A stretch of DNA of 64,000 nt from JBBSUQ01 sp964389755 (GCA_964389755.1 CAYMEW010000010.1:32940-96939), one strand, 5' to 3'; numbered from the stretch's first letter, positions 27,092 to 35,769 are shown. Notes: generated by a model not told the origin, from the letters alone. Numbers and translations: made by a program.

Positions 27092-27244
27092 AGCAATAAT
27101 TTTACACCACGTGTTTCAGAATATCACCTTAATGAATTGCGTTTTTGTAATCAGCCATATTGGAAAAAGGTTTTCGAAACAGAACTCAGAAATACCGATG
27201 CAAATCCTGTTTTCGCTATTAGCAAAAACAATATAGAAAATTAG
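27092..27244 (+). pseudogene. Orphan C-terminal coding fragment
   Basis: A 50-codon open stretch with no start codon reads as convincing protein (for example SEYHLNELRFCNQ and YWKKVFETELRNTDANPVFA) and ends at the TAG at 27242. Its upstream frame closes at 27089. It looks like the surviving C terminus of a lost gene. The overlapping 71-codon ORF in another frame is compositionally poor and was rejected. I cannot name the family. Confidence 0.45.
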
Positions 27245-27285
27245 AGTTTAGTCCGATTGAAGTTACACCCTAAAAGTATATAAAA

Positions 27286-28359
27286 ATGCTATCAAAAGTC
27301 ATTTACCTTTTAATCCTGTTGAACTTGCTTAATGCTTGTAAAAAGGAATACAAAAATACAATTCTTATACCCCTAAAATCAAATTCCTATACGTATCCTG
27401 TTTCAAATGGTATGAAAATTAGGATAGACAGCAATACCTTTAGTAAGCAAGAAAGGGTGTTTATGAAACTTATTCCAATTGAAAGTGAAAAGGACGTTAT
27501 TGAAAACCAGTTGACAACCGATGACCTTGATGGAAAAAGACTTTTATCGGCAGGAATGATTTACGTTTCTTTTCAGGATCAAAATGGCAAGGCTTTAGAG
27601 CCGTTAAAAAACTACACCATTTATTCAGATGATAAGGATACAGATTCCGTCCAGGGCTTTCAGGCATTTAGAGGGAAAAGAATAAATAATTATGTAAAGT
27701 GGGAAAAACTGCCGCAACCAAAAAAAATCGATTTTTATGATTTAATAAAATCGGATTTTCAAGGTGCTATAGGTCCAAAAACAAAACAAGGATTGATTTC
27801 CGATTATCTGGACTCACTATTTAATGAAGATTCTTTTAAAACCATATTAGAGGGTCGAATTGAATTTGTTTCAAAAAATGGAGTTCTAAAACTTAAAAAA
27901 ATTGTTTGGGATAGTGATCCGAATTATGAATTAGAGACAAGAATTAAGAACGCACTCGACTCTGTAGGAACCATTTTTAATTCGTATCCTCCCGGAAGTA
28001 AGTTGGAGCCAATTATCCCTTTTAGATCTATCGAATTGTTTTCAGAAGGGAATACACAATCAATTGTAACAAATAAGGTCGGTTGGTTCAATTTTGATCG
28101 TTATGTTAATTCGCCAATAACCAAAGTCACCGTAAAAAATCTGGATAAAAGGGCAAAACAACTTTATTTGATTTCGAACAATTATGAGCGAGTCATAACC
28201 TCTTATTATAAAGGGGCGGGGATTGTCAAATTCGAATTTCCAATAGAATCCGGTTCCGAAAAGTTCAATTGTTATGTTCTTGACAACAACAAAAATATCT
28301 TGTTTAGACGCCGTATATCCGTCGAACAGGAAAAAGAAACAATTGTGTCGGCTGATTAA
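27286..28359 (+). CDS. Putative lipoprotein of unknown function
   Basis: A 357-residue protein with a type II signal peptide; the lipobox LNAC places the lipidated cysteine at residue 18, and K-K follow, so no Asp+2 retention signal is present. The mature part has two weakly similar beta-rich halves (FVSKNGVLKLKKI, then W-F-N-F-D-R-Y). No recognised domain. It is AT-rich like its neighbours and transcribed with no obvious partner. It may be a surface or periplasmic lipoprotein carried by the island. Confidence 0.65.
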   Translation: MLSKVIYLLILLNLLNACKKEYKNTILIPLKSNSYTYPVSNGMKIRIDSNTFSKQERVFMKLIPIESEKDVIENQLTTDDLDGKRLLSAGMIYVSFQDQNGKALEPLKNYTIYSDDKDTDSVQGFQAFRGKRINNYVKWEKLPQPKKIDFYDLIKSDFQGAIGPKTKQGLISDYLDSLFNEDSFKTILEGRIEFVSKNGVLKLKKIVWDSDPNYELETRIKNALDSVGTIFNSYPPGSKLEPIIPFRSIELFSEGNTQSIVTNKVGWFNFDRYVNSPITKVTVKNLDKRAKQLYLISNNYERVITSYYKGAGIVKFEFPIESGSEKFNCYVLDNNKNILFRRRISVEQEKETIVSAD

Positions 28360-28362
28360 AAA

Positions 28363-28400
28363 GGGGTAGTGTATTAAATTTGGGGTAGTGTATCAAAGAT
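28363..28400 (+). repeat. Two 19-bp direct repeats
   Basis: The word GGGGTAGTGTAT occurs at 28363-28374 and again at 28382-28393, an offset of 19 bp, directly between the lipoprotein stop and the broken gene. It may be a mobile-element end or a local duplication. Confidence 0.6.
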
Positions 28401-28460
28401 GTGATTGAGCATGCAAGTTAAGCTATTGGAAATGAAATAAGAGTTCAATACCACGAATTG

Positions 28461-28786
28461 ATGATAAAAAAAATAATTTTTACAGCTGGTTTCAGAGAAG
28501 GCGATGATGAATTAATGGAAATGAAGGGGCATCGCAGCGATATTCTGGTAGAGAATGAAAACAACGAGTTTTACGAAGTGAACTTTATAACAAAAGATCG
28601 TTTATTTACTGATATTGGAAATCTAACTGATCAGTTCTATGCAACCGACGTGGGTTAATTGTCAATTCTTTGTCTCAAAAGAAAATTATTGAAACTATTC
28701 AGACATTAAATACGAGCAATTACTTTTCCAGGCTAAAGACTTTTCAGTCGGATTTTTCCGAAACCTGGTTTGTAGTTGACATCTAA
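28461..28786 (+). pseudogene. Frameshifted small gene, immunity-protein-like
   Basis: From the ATG at 28461 a frame reads MIKKIIFTAGFREGDDE ... TDQFYATDVG and stops at 28656. The next frame continues without pause as LIVNSLSQKKIIETIQTLN ... WFVVDI to the TAA at 28784. Adding one T at 28655-28656 joins them into one protein of about 108 residues. Upstream, the same frame reads KDVIEHAS, a stop (28419), then AIGNEIRVQYHEL, so the original may have been longer with an extra in-frame stop. Size and composition are those of small immunity or antitoxin proteins; family unknown. Confidence 0.55.
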
Positions 28787-28843
28787 AAAAGGTAAGTATT
28801 ACATGTGAATCGTCCGGTTGATTTCAGCTATTTCCTTCATTTC

Positions 28844-29644
28844 TCAAACAACCTCCGACAATCGTACATAATAACTCGTGAACTTACGTAGGTTGATCAC
28901 CTGTCCGTCGTTAAAGATCAGGTACTGCCCTTTGATCCCGTTCAGAACTCCTTCGACGACGGGTGTTTTATCAAACGAAAGACTCTTTACTTTCGCGGGA
29001 TATGCATTCACCGGGTAATCGATCGTGATCACTTCGTCATCTTCCGAAAAAAACTGCGTGAGATCGGTCGGTAGTTTTTCATGCAATTCCCATTTTTCGG
29101 TAACCAGGTCGATCGATTCATCCAGCTCGTTGCGCAGCATGCGTTGCCAGTTGGTTTTATCCGCATAAAAGGATTTCAGCGCCACTTCCAGCAGACCGGC
29201 TTCATAGCGATTCGGTGTTTCGGCAAGCCGGATGGCGCTCCTGGCTCCCTGGTCGATCCAGCGTGTGGGAATCTGCGTAATGCGCGTAACCCCGACTTTC
29301 ACAATGTCACTGGCCGCCAAATAAACGATGTGCGGCTGGTTGTGATTGCTGTGTTCCCATTCGGGATCCCTTCCCTCACCCAGGTGAGCCCGGCAGAGTT
29401 CAGGCCGAATATTGCACTCGGAAGCCTCGGGAGCCGAAACAAAACAGGGATAACAAAAACCTTCACCGAAGGACTTTTTAGTAAACTTTTCGCAACTGCG
29501 GCAACAGATCTCCCCGTTCCACTCCATCCGGATGCGCTTCCCGATCAGTGAATTCATGTCGACCGGAGTGCCGAGATGCAACCTGTACTGCACGGAATCG
29601 GCCAGCTCAGCGGCCATTTTACGGATCAATCCTTCTGCTAGCAT
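28844..29644 (-). CDS. DUF2797 domain protein
   Basis: A 266-residue protein with an N-terminal C-C-R-S-C ... C-Y-P-C zinc-ribbon-like cluster (about 47-69) and the C-R-A-H-L-G-E-G-R segment (about 88-96), followed by a V-Y-L-A ... K-V-G-V-T-R region (about 112-126) that resembles a GIY-YIG-like fold. It is the usual DUF2797 layout and length. Function is unknown; nucleic-acid binding is plausible from the metal cluster. It is the last gene of the gldB-gldC-DUF2797 unit, 9 bases after gldC. Confidence 0.8.
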   Translation of the reverse strand: MLAEGLIRKMAAELADSVQYRLHLGTPVDMNSLIGKRIRMEWNGEICCRSCEKFTKKSFGEGFCYPCFVSAPEASECNIRPELCRAHLGEGRDPEWEHSNHNQPHIVYLAASDIVKVGVTRITQIPTRWIDQGARSAIRLAETPNRYEAGLLEVALKSFYADKTNWQRMLRNELDESIDLVTEKWELHEKLPTDLTQFFSEDDEVITIDYPVNAYPAKVKSLSFDKTPVVEGVLNGIKGQYLIFNDGQVINLRKFTSYYVRLSEVV

Positions 29645-29653
29645 GTTGTACGT

Positions 29654-30001
29654 TTATTTATTCGGCAGGATTTCCATTTTTTCCGCGAAGTGATAACAGT
29701 AATCGCGCAGATCTTCTGTGATCGCCATTTCTCCCGTGGCCCGCTGAAAAGTATCTGCCAGCGTTAGAAGGGTCTGGTGAAAGAACTGTTTCATCTCCTC
29801 TACTGACATTTCTTTGGTCCAGAGATCGATCTTCATCGTGTTTTTTGAATTCGGATCCCACATGGACAGCAGCATCGCGCCGGCCTCGGCATTTTCAATC
29901 GCTCCGTCGGTAGCCTGCCACTTCATGCGCAAAGGCAAATTATTCTCATCCAAACCGATCTTTATACGGATCTCTGACTCTTTTACAATTTTATCTTCCA
30001 T
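29654..30001 (-). CDS. gldC: Gliding motility protein GldC
   Basis: A 115-residue cytosolic protein. The motif set M-L-S-M-W-D, K-I-D-L-W-T-K-E-M and Q-F-F-H-Q-T-L-L-T-L-A-D-T (about 44-89) matches GldC. Family knowledge: gldC neighbours gldB in gliding Bacteroidota and improves but is not essential for gliding. The start lies 4 bases after the gldB stop, so the two are probably translationally linked. Confidence 0.92.
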   Translation of the reverse strand: MEDKIVKESEIRIKIGLDENNLPLRMKWQATDGAIENAEAGAMLLSMWDPNSKNTMKIDLWTKEMSVEEMKQFFHQTLLTLADTFQRATGEMAITEDLRDYCYHFAEKMEILPNK

Positions 30002-30005
30002 CTTT

Positions 30006-31013
30006 TTATTCTGCTTCGTAATTCTTTAAAATTTTATCGTAAGGCGTAGCAAGTAATTCTTTTAGCGTAATGTCGTTGTCTTCCATATACTGACGCACGA
30101 TCTGCCATCCCAGGAATTGCCCCAGCCTGTCCGGTCCTTTTTCAGGAAGTCCCACCGTGAAAGGCGCATCACCGAGCATGTTCATTTTGTCGCGTTCGTT
30201 ATTCTTAAAGAGCAATTGCTGTTTGACCAGGTAGTCCCAGTAAGCGTATTCATTGTCGTACGCCCATTTCAGGTCTTCCTCGCTGTAGCGGATGATGATC
30301 GCCTCTTTTTCATCCGGGAAACACGCCTCGGTGAGGTAGAGGATCTTTCCCCAGCGAATGATCGCTTCGGCCAGGAAACCGTCTTCCTCCGCCACGTAGT
30401 TGGTCATGATCCACGCACAAAGTGCGTCGCGCTCCAAGTATTTCCGCTGCATTCCTTCTTTGATCCACTCGAAAAAAGTTTGCGCCGGGAGTTCTTTGAT
30501 CACGTCGGTTTCCGGTCCCAGGTAGCGCTCCAGACCGATTGCCAGGTCCGTGTCGTTGGCAGAGGCATTTGCGGCAAACAGGGAATTGATGAACAATACG
30601 TGATTCGGCTGACTGCCCTTCGGAAAATGATATTTCAGGTGCCGAAATCCATCGGTGATCTTCGCTTCGATCGGTGAGAGATCGGTGAAGTGTTCCGCGA
30701 TTCGTTTTTCAAGGCGGGAGACATACTGATCTTCCCGGAAAACGCGCATGGTCTTATAAAACGTGGAATCCGTCGGGCGCTGGATCTGGAGACAATATCC
30801 CAGGGTATATTCGTAGATGTCTTTCAGCGAATCCTGCATGCGGTGATGCATTCGCAGCAGTTCGGAAGAGTCCGCATGCGCCAGCACTTCATCCAGGTTG
30901 ATAAAGGTAATATCCGTTTTAACACCGGAAACGTTTACAGACAGCGGATTCCGCCCGCAGGAAACAAGGAGCATTCCGAACGACAGAAACACAAAAAAAC
31001 TTTTCCGAATCAT
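30006..31013 (-). CDS. gldB: Gliding motility lipoprotein GldB
   Basis: A 335-residue lipoprotein with lipobox L-V-S-C and lipidated cysteine at residue 19. It carries the GldB pattern of an N-terminal beta segment followed by a helical metallopeptidase-like body (HMRFGH-type helices replaced by W-E-x motifs; no HExxH seen). GldB is an outer-envelope component needed for gliding and T9SS output in Flavobacterium. Its order with gldC, and with nadE on the opposite strand nearby, matches the family context. Confidence 0.88.
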   Translation of the reverse strand: MIRKSFFVFLSFGMLLVSCGRNPLSVNVSGVKTDITFINLDEVLAHADSSELLRMHHRMQDSLKDIYEYTLGYCLQIQRPTDSTFYKTMRVFREDQYVSRLEKRIAEHFTDLSPIEAKITDGFRHLKYHFPKGSQPNHVLFINSLFAANASANDTDLAIGLERYLGPETDVIKELPAQTFFEWIKEGMQRKYLERDALCAWIMTNYVAEEDGFLAEAIIRWGKILYLTEACFPDEKEAIIIRYSEEDLKWAYDNEYAYWDYLVKQQLLFKNNERDKMNMLGDAPFTVGLPEKGPDRLGQFLGWQIVRQYMEDNDITLKELLATPYDKILKNYEAE

Positions 31014-31035
31014 GAATTATCTTTAATATTGCATT

Positions 31036-31043
31036 CAAAATTA
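31036..31043 (-). promoter_or_regulatory. -7 element for gldB operon
   Basis: Minus strand TAATTTTG (TAnnTTTG) lies 22 bases upstream of the gldB ATG. No TTG box is seen at 19-20 bases. Confidence 0.4.
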
Positions 31044-31101
31044 ATCAAAACCTTACTATTTTTAGGAGGCACTAAAGTTCAATTTTCGTAATTTGTTCGG
31101 T

Positions 31102-31908
31102 ATGAGAAAAATATACTTAAGCTTACTTGTTCTCAGCGTGGGAACTTCCGCAATGGCACAGGATGCCGCAGATAAAAAGATCCAGGCAGGTCTCGCAGCC
31201 GGTTTCGGTGTGAACTTTCCGAAGATGGGAACCAAATACATGGTTCGCGACGGCGTGGGAACGGATCTGACTATCGGGATGAACCTGAATTATAACTTTT
31301 CTCCGAACATCGGTTTTGCCACGGGAATCGAATTCGATTTCGAGTCTATGAAATTCAAGCCTAACACGGCTAATCCGACGTATTATCGGTATTCGGACAC
31401 GGAGATCATCCAGCAGGGTGACACGCAGGGCGGTGAAAACGTGTTTCACCTCACCGACCGTCAGCAAAAACCGGTTTACATCTCCATCCCGACGATGCTC
31501 ATCTTTAAAACGAATTACATCGGTTACTTCCGTTACTTCGGGAAATTCGGAATGCGTCACAGCATCCTGCTCGGCAACAAAATGAACGATAACGGGTTCA
31601 ACGTACTCGCCCCGCTCGGAGCTGAAACGGCTGCAGAGAACAACAACATGCGTGCGTCGAGTTCCATGAACCTGTACAAAGGTGCTGTCGGGCTCGCCGG
31701 AGGTGCCGAATGGAACTTCAGCGGGAATACCTGCTTAGTGGTTGAACTCGGATATTACTATGGAATTTCTCCGGTGATCAACGTTACCAATACGAAGAAC
31801 CAGACACTTTATACCAATAACCCCAATGACGGCGGGGATGCGGACGCATATTACACCAACAAGGTTTCTCAAAGCCAGTTGATGCTGAAAGTGTCTATTT
31901 TATTTTAA
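31102..31908 (+). CDS. Outer-membrane beta-barrel protein (PorT-like family)
   Basis: A 268-residue protein from the ATG at 31102, with signal peptide MRKIYLSLLVLSVGTSAMAQ. The mature part has alternating strands typical of the outer-membrane barrel family (AGLAAGFGVNFPKMG, then IGFATGIEFDFESMKF) and ends with an aromatic-type strand (QLMLKVSILF), consistent with BAM insertion. It may be a small OmpW/PorT-like barrel; no specific role is readable. nadE begins 7 bases after its stop, so they are co-transcribed. Confidence 0.75.
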   Translation: MRKIYLSLLVLSVGTSAMAQDAADKKIQAGLAAGFGVNFPKMGTKYMVRDGVGTDLTIGMNLNYNFSPNIGFATGIEFDFESMKFKPNTANPTYYRYSDTEIIQQGDTQGGENVFHLTDRQQKPVYISIPTMLIFKTNYIGYFRYFGKFGMRHSILLGNKMNDNGFNVLAPLGAETAAENNNMRASSSMNLYKGAVGLAGGAEWNFSGNTCLVVELGYYYGISPVINVTNTKNQTLYTNNPNDGGDADAYYTNKVSQSQLMLKVSILF

Positions 31909-31915
31909 ATGCGAT

Positions 31916-32689
31916 TTGGATACTCAGAAAGTTGCTGAACACATCACCACCTGGCTAAAAGCCTATGTTCAATCATCCCGAACCAGTGGATTTATCATTG
32001 GTATTTCCGGCGGCGTGGACTCTGCGCTGACGTCGACGCTTTGTGCGATGACCGGTCTCAAAACGATCATCCTGACGATGCCGATCCGCCAGCACAGCGC
32101 AGAGTACGAACGTGCTTTAAAGCACATCGAAGACCTCGAAAAACGCTTTCCGAATGTATCATCGCTCGATATCGACCTGACAGAAACTTTTGACCGCTTT
32201 GAAAGAACTATGCCGGAAGACGTTCGTTCGAACTTTCTTTCCATGGCGAATTCCCGCGCGCGCCTGCGCATGACAACGCTTTACGCAATCGGTCAGCAAC
32301 ACGGTTGCCTGGTAGCAGGTACGGGCAATAAAGTCGAGGATTTTGGCGTCGGGTTTTACACGAAATACGGTGACGGCGGCGTTGATATCAGCCCGATCGC
32401 AGACCTGCTCAAAACCGATGTCTGGAAACTGGCCGAACATGTGGGCGTGATCCGCGAGATCGTGGAAGCCAAACCGACAGACGGACTCTGGGCCGACGGC
32501 CGTTCAGACGAAGACCAGCTCGGCGCAAGCTACCCGGAACTCGAATGGGCCATGACCTTTACGGGCGATGAATCCACCCTTTCCGACCGTCAGAAATATG
32601 TATTGCAGGTTTATCGCCGGTTTAATGCCGCTAATAAACATAAAATGCTCCCGATCCCGGTTTGCGAGATTCCGGAAAACCTTAAATAA
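31916..32689 (+). CDS. nadE: NAD synthetase
   Basis: A 257-residue ammonia-dependent NAD synthetase. The ATP-pyrophosphatase loop is G-I-S-G-G-V-D-S-A-L (about 29-38), and T-G-N-K-V-E-D with K-Y-G-D-G-G-V-D-I (about 139-162) follows. No ATG or GTG start exists upstream in frame before a stop at 31886, so the start is the TTG at 31916. There is no amidase domain, as is usual for this group. The M48 gene begins 7 bases after the stop. Confidence 0.93.
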   Translation: MDTQKVAEHITTWLKAYVQSSRTSGFIIGISGGVDSALTSTLCAMTGLKTIILTMPIRQHSAEYERALKHIEDLEKRFPNVSSLDIDLTETFDRFERTMPEDVRSNFLSMANSRARLRMTTLYAIGQQHGCLVAGTGNKVEDFGVGFYTKYGDGGVDISPIADLLKTDVWKLAEHVGVIREIVEAKPTDGLWADGRSDEDQLGASYPELEWAMTFTGDESTLSDRQKYVLQVYRRFNAANKHKMLPIPVCEIPENLK

Positions 32690-32696
32690 AACATCA

Positions 32697-34925
32697 ATGA
32701 CCAGATCATCCTTACTCCTGATCCCGGTGCTGCTTTTCGGCACATTCCTGTTTGCGCAACAGAAACAGGATTTTAATGAATTTGAAACACTCAAAGCAGA
32801 AGGTCCCATTCCTGCGGATTTCTCCACACGTACCTACGATAAGATCCAGGAAGATATTCGCGTAGGACGGGAAGAAATATCCCAGAAAAAAGGAGAAAAG
32901 ATTTTCATTCAGAGCGTGAACTCGTCCATCGATGAGATCCTGCATTCCGGTACGGTTATCTACGGAGATGAAATCTCCAACTATGTGCAGGACGTCGCAA
33001 AAAAAGTACTTTCGTCGGAGCCCGAGCTCTACAAAAAACTGCGTTTCTATACCCTTAAATCAAATGCGGCAAATGCACTTTCGACCGACCAGGGCATCGT
33101 TTTCGTAACAACAGGACTGATCGCTCAACTCGAAAATGAAGCACAACTGGCCTACGTACTGGCGCACGAAATCTCGCATTATACGGAAAAACACGTGGTT
33201 GAGACCTTCGAGTACAATATGGAGAACCGTTTTTCGCTCAATATCGAACGCCTCAGTATCTATTCACGTGAAAAAGAATACGAGGCAGACCGTCTCGGCG
33301 TGAAACTGTATCATGAGGCCGGTTATTCCCGTGACGAACTCACTTCCACCTTCGATGTGTTACTTTATTCGTACCTGCCGTATGACGAAGTAGAGTTTCC
33401 GAACACGTACTTTAACAGCCCGCTGCTCTATGTCCCTGCGAACCAGTTCCCGGACAAAAAATACGAGATCAAAGCGGAAGAAGACGTGGACGATTCGAAA
33501 AGTTCGCACCCGAACGTAAAAAGCCGGAAAGATCGCGCACAGGATGAGGCCGGACGCTTTGCGAACTGGGGAACTGAAATATTTACCCTCGGCCAGGAGC
33601 GCTTCCGGTATATCCGGAACCTCGCACGCTTCGAAAGCATCCGTACAGACATTATCGACCTGGAATATGCCGATGCACTCTACACGATCTTCCTGCTGGA
33701 ACGTGAGTTCCCGAATTCCATTTACCTGCAACGCCGCAAAGCACAAATCTGGCTCGGTATGTCGCAACTGGAAAATGCCGGAATGGGTTCCCGCTACGTC
33801 GATCGTTCCTCCGATTACGAAGGAGAGATCGCTGCCCTGCACTTTTTCCTGAAAAAACTCAACAAGACTTCCACGGCCACGCTTGCGATCCGTAATATTG
33901 AAGACATCCGTAAAAAATACCCGGAAGACGAACAGATCCGGATCATCTGGGAGCGCATGGTGCGCTCACTCGCTTATAACGACCGTTTTAAAACGGAAGA
34001 TTTTTCGAATAAAACCTTTGAACAGGCCAGCCAGGAATTTCTTGAAGCGCAGGTTATGGACAGTACCGAGACAAAAGAGGAAACCAATGAGAAACTCAGC
34101 AAATACGAAAAGATCCGTCGTAAAAAAGACCTTTCAAACTCCGATAACTTCGATTCGCTAAACTACTATCGCTACGCGATCACAGACCTGCTGGATAACG
34201 AAGAATTTCTCAGCACTTATCGCAAATACGAAGACGAAAAGGACGAAAAGGAAAAGGAAGAAGAAGCATTCAATGCGCTTTCAAGGGCTGAACAACGTCT
34301 GGCCGAAAAAGAAGAAGCCGAAAATCAGAATTACATCGGCATTCGCAACGCGATCCTGTTTGACCCGTATACTGCGCATTATAAGCATGGCCACGTCGAT
34401 ATCGATAAAAGCCAGAAATACCAGGAACGCTTCAACGTCGCCATGGAAAATGTGATCGACCAGGTGGGTGTGGACCTGAAACCCGTCACGCGTTTCAACC
34501 TCGATGAGACCGGCACACAGGGATTCAACGACCGAAGCATTATCATGACCTACTTCCGGCAATCGGAAATCATGGATGAAGTGGACGACATTTTCCCGGT
34601 AGATTACAGTGACATCCAGGAACTGAAAGAGCGGTATCAGACCTCGCACATCGTTTTCAGCCTGCTCGAACACAGTTTTTACTTTTCCGACGGTTATCCC
34701 ACGGGAATCATCCTCGCAACCGTCACACCGCTCGGTTTGATCTATTATCCGGTGAAACTCTTCAGCATGCATCATTCCGAACTGAGCCTGATCGTGTTTA
34801 ACCTCGACGATCCGTTGCAATCCAAAGCGATGTACTATTACTTTCGGGAACCGCTGACCGAGTTGGCGATCGAAAGCCGTTTATTTGAAATTTTCAACGA
34901 GTTTTCCAAACTTCCGCAAAAGTGA
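32697..34925 (+). CDS. M48-family zinc metalloprotease
   Basis: A 742-residue exported protein starting at the ATG at 32697 (signal MTRSSLLLIPVLLFGTFLFAQ). The active site H-E-I-S-H is at 157-161, and the third zinc ligand lies in E-Y-E-A-D near residue 194, giving a BepA/YfgC-like protease core. The long C-terminal part is helical and charged, with a coiled-coil-like E/K-rich stretch (about 505-545), followed by an alpha/beta segment of unknown type. Related enzymes act in outer-membrane protein quality control; this size is larger than BepA. Its TGA overlaps the next start (TGATG). Confidence 0.85.
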   Translation: MTRSSLLLIPVLLFGTFLFAQQKQDFNEFETLKAEGPIPADFSTRTYDKIQEDIRVGREEISQKKGEKIFIQSVNSSIDEILHSGTVIYGDEISNYVQDVAKKVLSSEPELYKKLRFYTLKSNAANALSTDQGIVFVTTGLIAQLENEAQLAYVLAHEISHYTEKHVVETFEYNMENRFSLNIERLSIYSREKEYEADRLGVKLYHEAGYSRDELTSTFDVLLYSYLPYDEVEFPNTYFNSPLLYVPANQFPDKKYEIKAEEDVDDSKSSHPNVKSRKDRAQDEAGRFANWGTEIFTLGQERFRYIRNLARFESIRTDIIDLEYADALYTIFLLEREFPNSIYLQRRKAQIWLGMSQLENAGMGSRYVDRSSDYEGEIAALHFFLKKLNKTSTATLAIRNIEDIRKKYPEDEQIRIIWERMVRSLAYNDRFKTEDFSNKTFEQASQEFLEAQVMDSTETKEETNEKLSKYEKIRRKKDLSNSDNFDSLNYYRYAITDLLDNEEFLSTYRKYEDEKDEKEKEEEAFNALSRAEQRLAEKEEAENQNYIGIRNAILFDPYTAHYKHGHVDIDKSQKYQERFNVAMENVIDQVGVDLKPVTRFNLDETGTQGFNDRSIIMTYFRQSEIMDEVDDIFPVDYSDIQELKERYQTSHIVFSLLEHSFYFSDGYPTGIILATVTPLGLIYYPVKLFSMHHSELSLIVFNLDDPLQSKAMYYYFREPLTELAIESRLFEIFNEFSKLPQK

Positions 34926-35746
34926 TGGTCATGATGAAAGCGAAAACAAGGCATAAGCCATTTTTAGTTTTAGCGACGTTGTTGGTTCTCTCAACGACCG
35001 GTCGTTCTCAGCAGCAAACCACCGGATTCTTCGGGAAGCGTTTCCTGATTGAATTTTCCGGCAGTGGCTATTTCCCGTTTTTCACAATGAACAGCGGTTA
35101 TTATGATGCCGATTTGATGAGTAAAAAAGCCGTATTTGATCCCGGCTTCAAAGGACAGTTCTCCTATGCGTTCAGCGACCGTTTTATGGCTGGCTTCGAA
35201 TATGCCCGATATGCGGTAAACGTGGTAGGTGCTAATCAATTCAGGTATTCACCCAATGGATCAGGTTCAATGTATTACATAGATATTAAACACGAGGAGC
35301 TTTATACGAATGCAGCCGATTTTAATCTCAAATTTGAGCTCGGAAGCCAGGGGAACATTTTTCCTTCGGGACTGAGCCACCAATTTGGTATCGGTTTCTC
35401 CACGATGAAAATCCTCGAAAAAGACTACAATTATCAGGTTAATAATCATTTTGCAAATATCACCTTTGATGAAGACGACGTTCGAAAACAAATCGATGAA
35501 GAAATCCGTAATTATACTAAAAACAAGGTGCGCGGGGTGAATATTTTTTACGAGATCCACATGCGCACTCCCATCACAAAATGGCTCCTGTTGAGTTACG
35601 GATTCCGGGTAAACGCCTATTTCATGGGGGTTACTTCCACTGCTTCCAGGCTCACTTACTATGATGATCCGGTATATGCAGCGATGAAAGAACGGCGAAC
35701 GCGAAACTTTGCTTCTGCAAACCTCGGACTCTCAGTCATTTTTTAA
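34925..35746 (+). CDS. Outer-membrane barrel-like protein, paralog 1
   Basis: A 273-residue protein if started at the ATG at 34925, which overlaps the M48 stop; ATGs at 34931 and 34934 are equally possible. A signal peptide precedes the mature start QQQTTGFFGKRFLIEF. It shares with the next gene G-F-F-G-K-R-F-L-I-E, F-D-P-G-F-K, I-G-S-Q-G-N-type and F-P-S-G-L-S-H-Q-F-G blocks, and R-T-P-I-T-K-W-L-L-L-S-Y-G, and it ends in an aromatic final strand (SVIF). It is predicted to be a small outer-membrane barrel. Function unknown. Confidence 0.75.
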   Translation: MVMMKAKTRHKPFLVLATLLVLSTTGRSQQQTTGFFGKRFLIEFSGSGYFPFFTMNSGYYDADLMSKKAVFDPGFKGQFSYAFSDRFMAGFEYARYAVNVVGANQFRYSPNGSGSMYYIDIKHEELYTNAADFNLKFELGSQGNIFPSGLSHQFGIGFSTMKILEKDYNYQVNNHFANITFDEDDVRKQIDEEIRNYTKNKVRGVNIFYEIHMRTPITKWLLLSYGFRVNAYFMGVTSTASRLTYYDDPVYAAMKERRTRNFASANLGLSVIF

Positions 35747-35769
35747 TAACCTCAAACCAGTACGTTCGT

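Larger units (their letters stand above)
25536..28843. other. AT-rich accessory island between tig and the DUF2797 gene
   Basis: About 3.3 kb with visibly lower GC and different codon use from both flanks. It holds three intact small orphan ORFs (25729, 26711, 27286), an IS1-like transposase relic (26471-26706), an orphan coding tail (27092-27244) and a broken small gene (28461-28786). The stretches 25536-25728 and 26299-26470 hold no gene that I can support. I see no att-like direct repeats at the edges and no integrase; the tRNA-Leu is 1.4 kb away, with tig in between. Confidence 0.75.

Noticed and set aside
27021..27236. 71-codon ORF in the AT-rich island
   Set aside because: Composition is not protein-like and it overlaps a better reading frame (27092-27244) that ends in a real stop.
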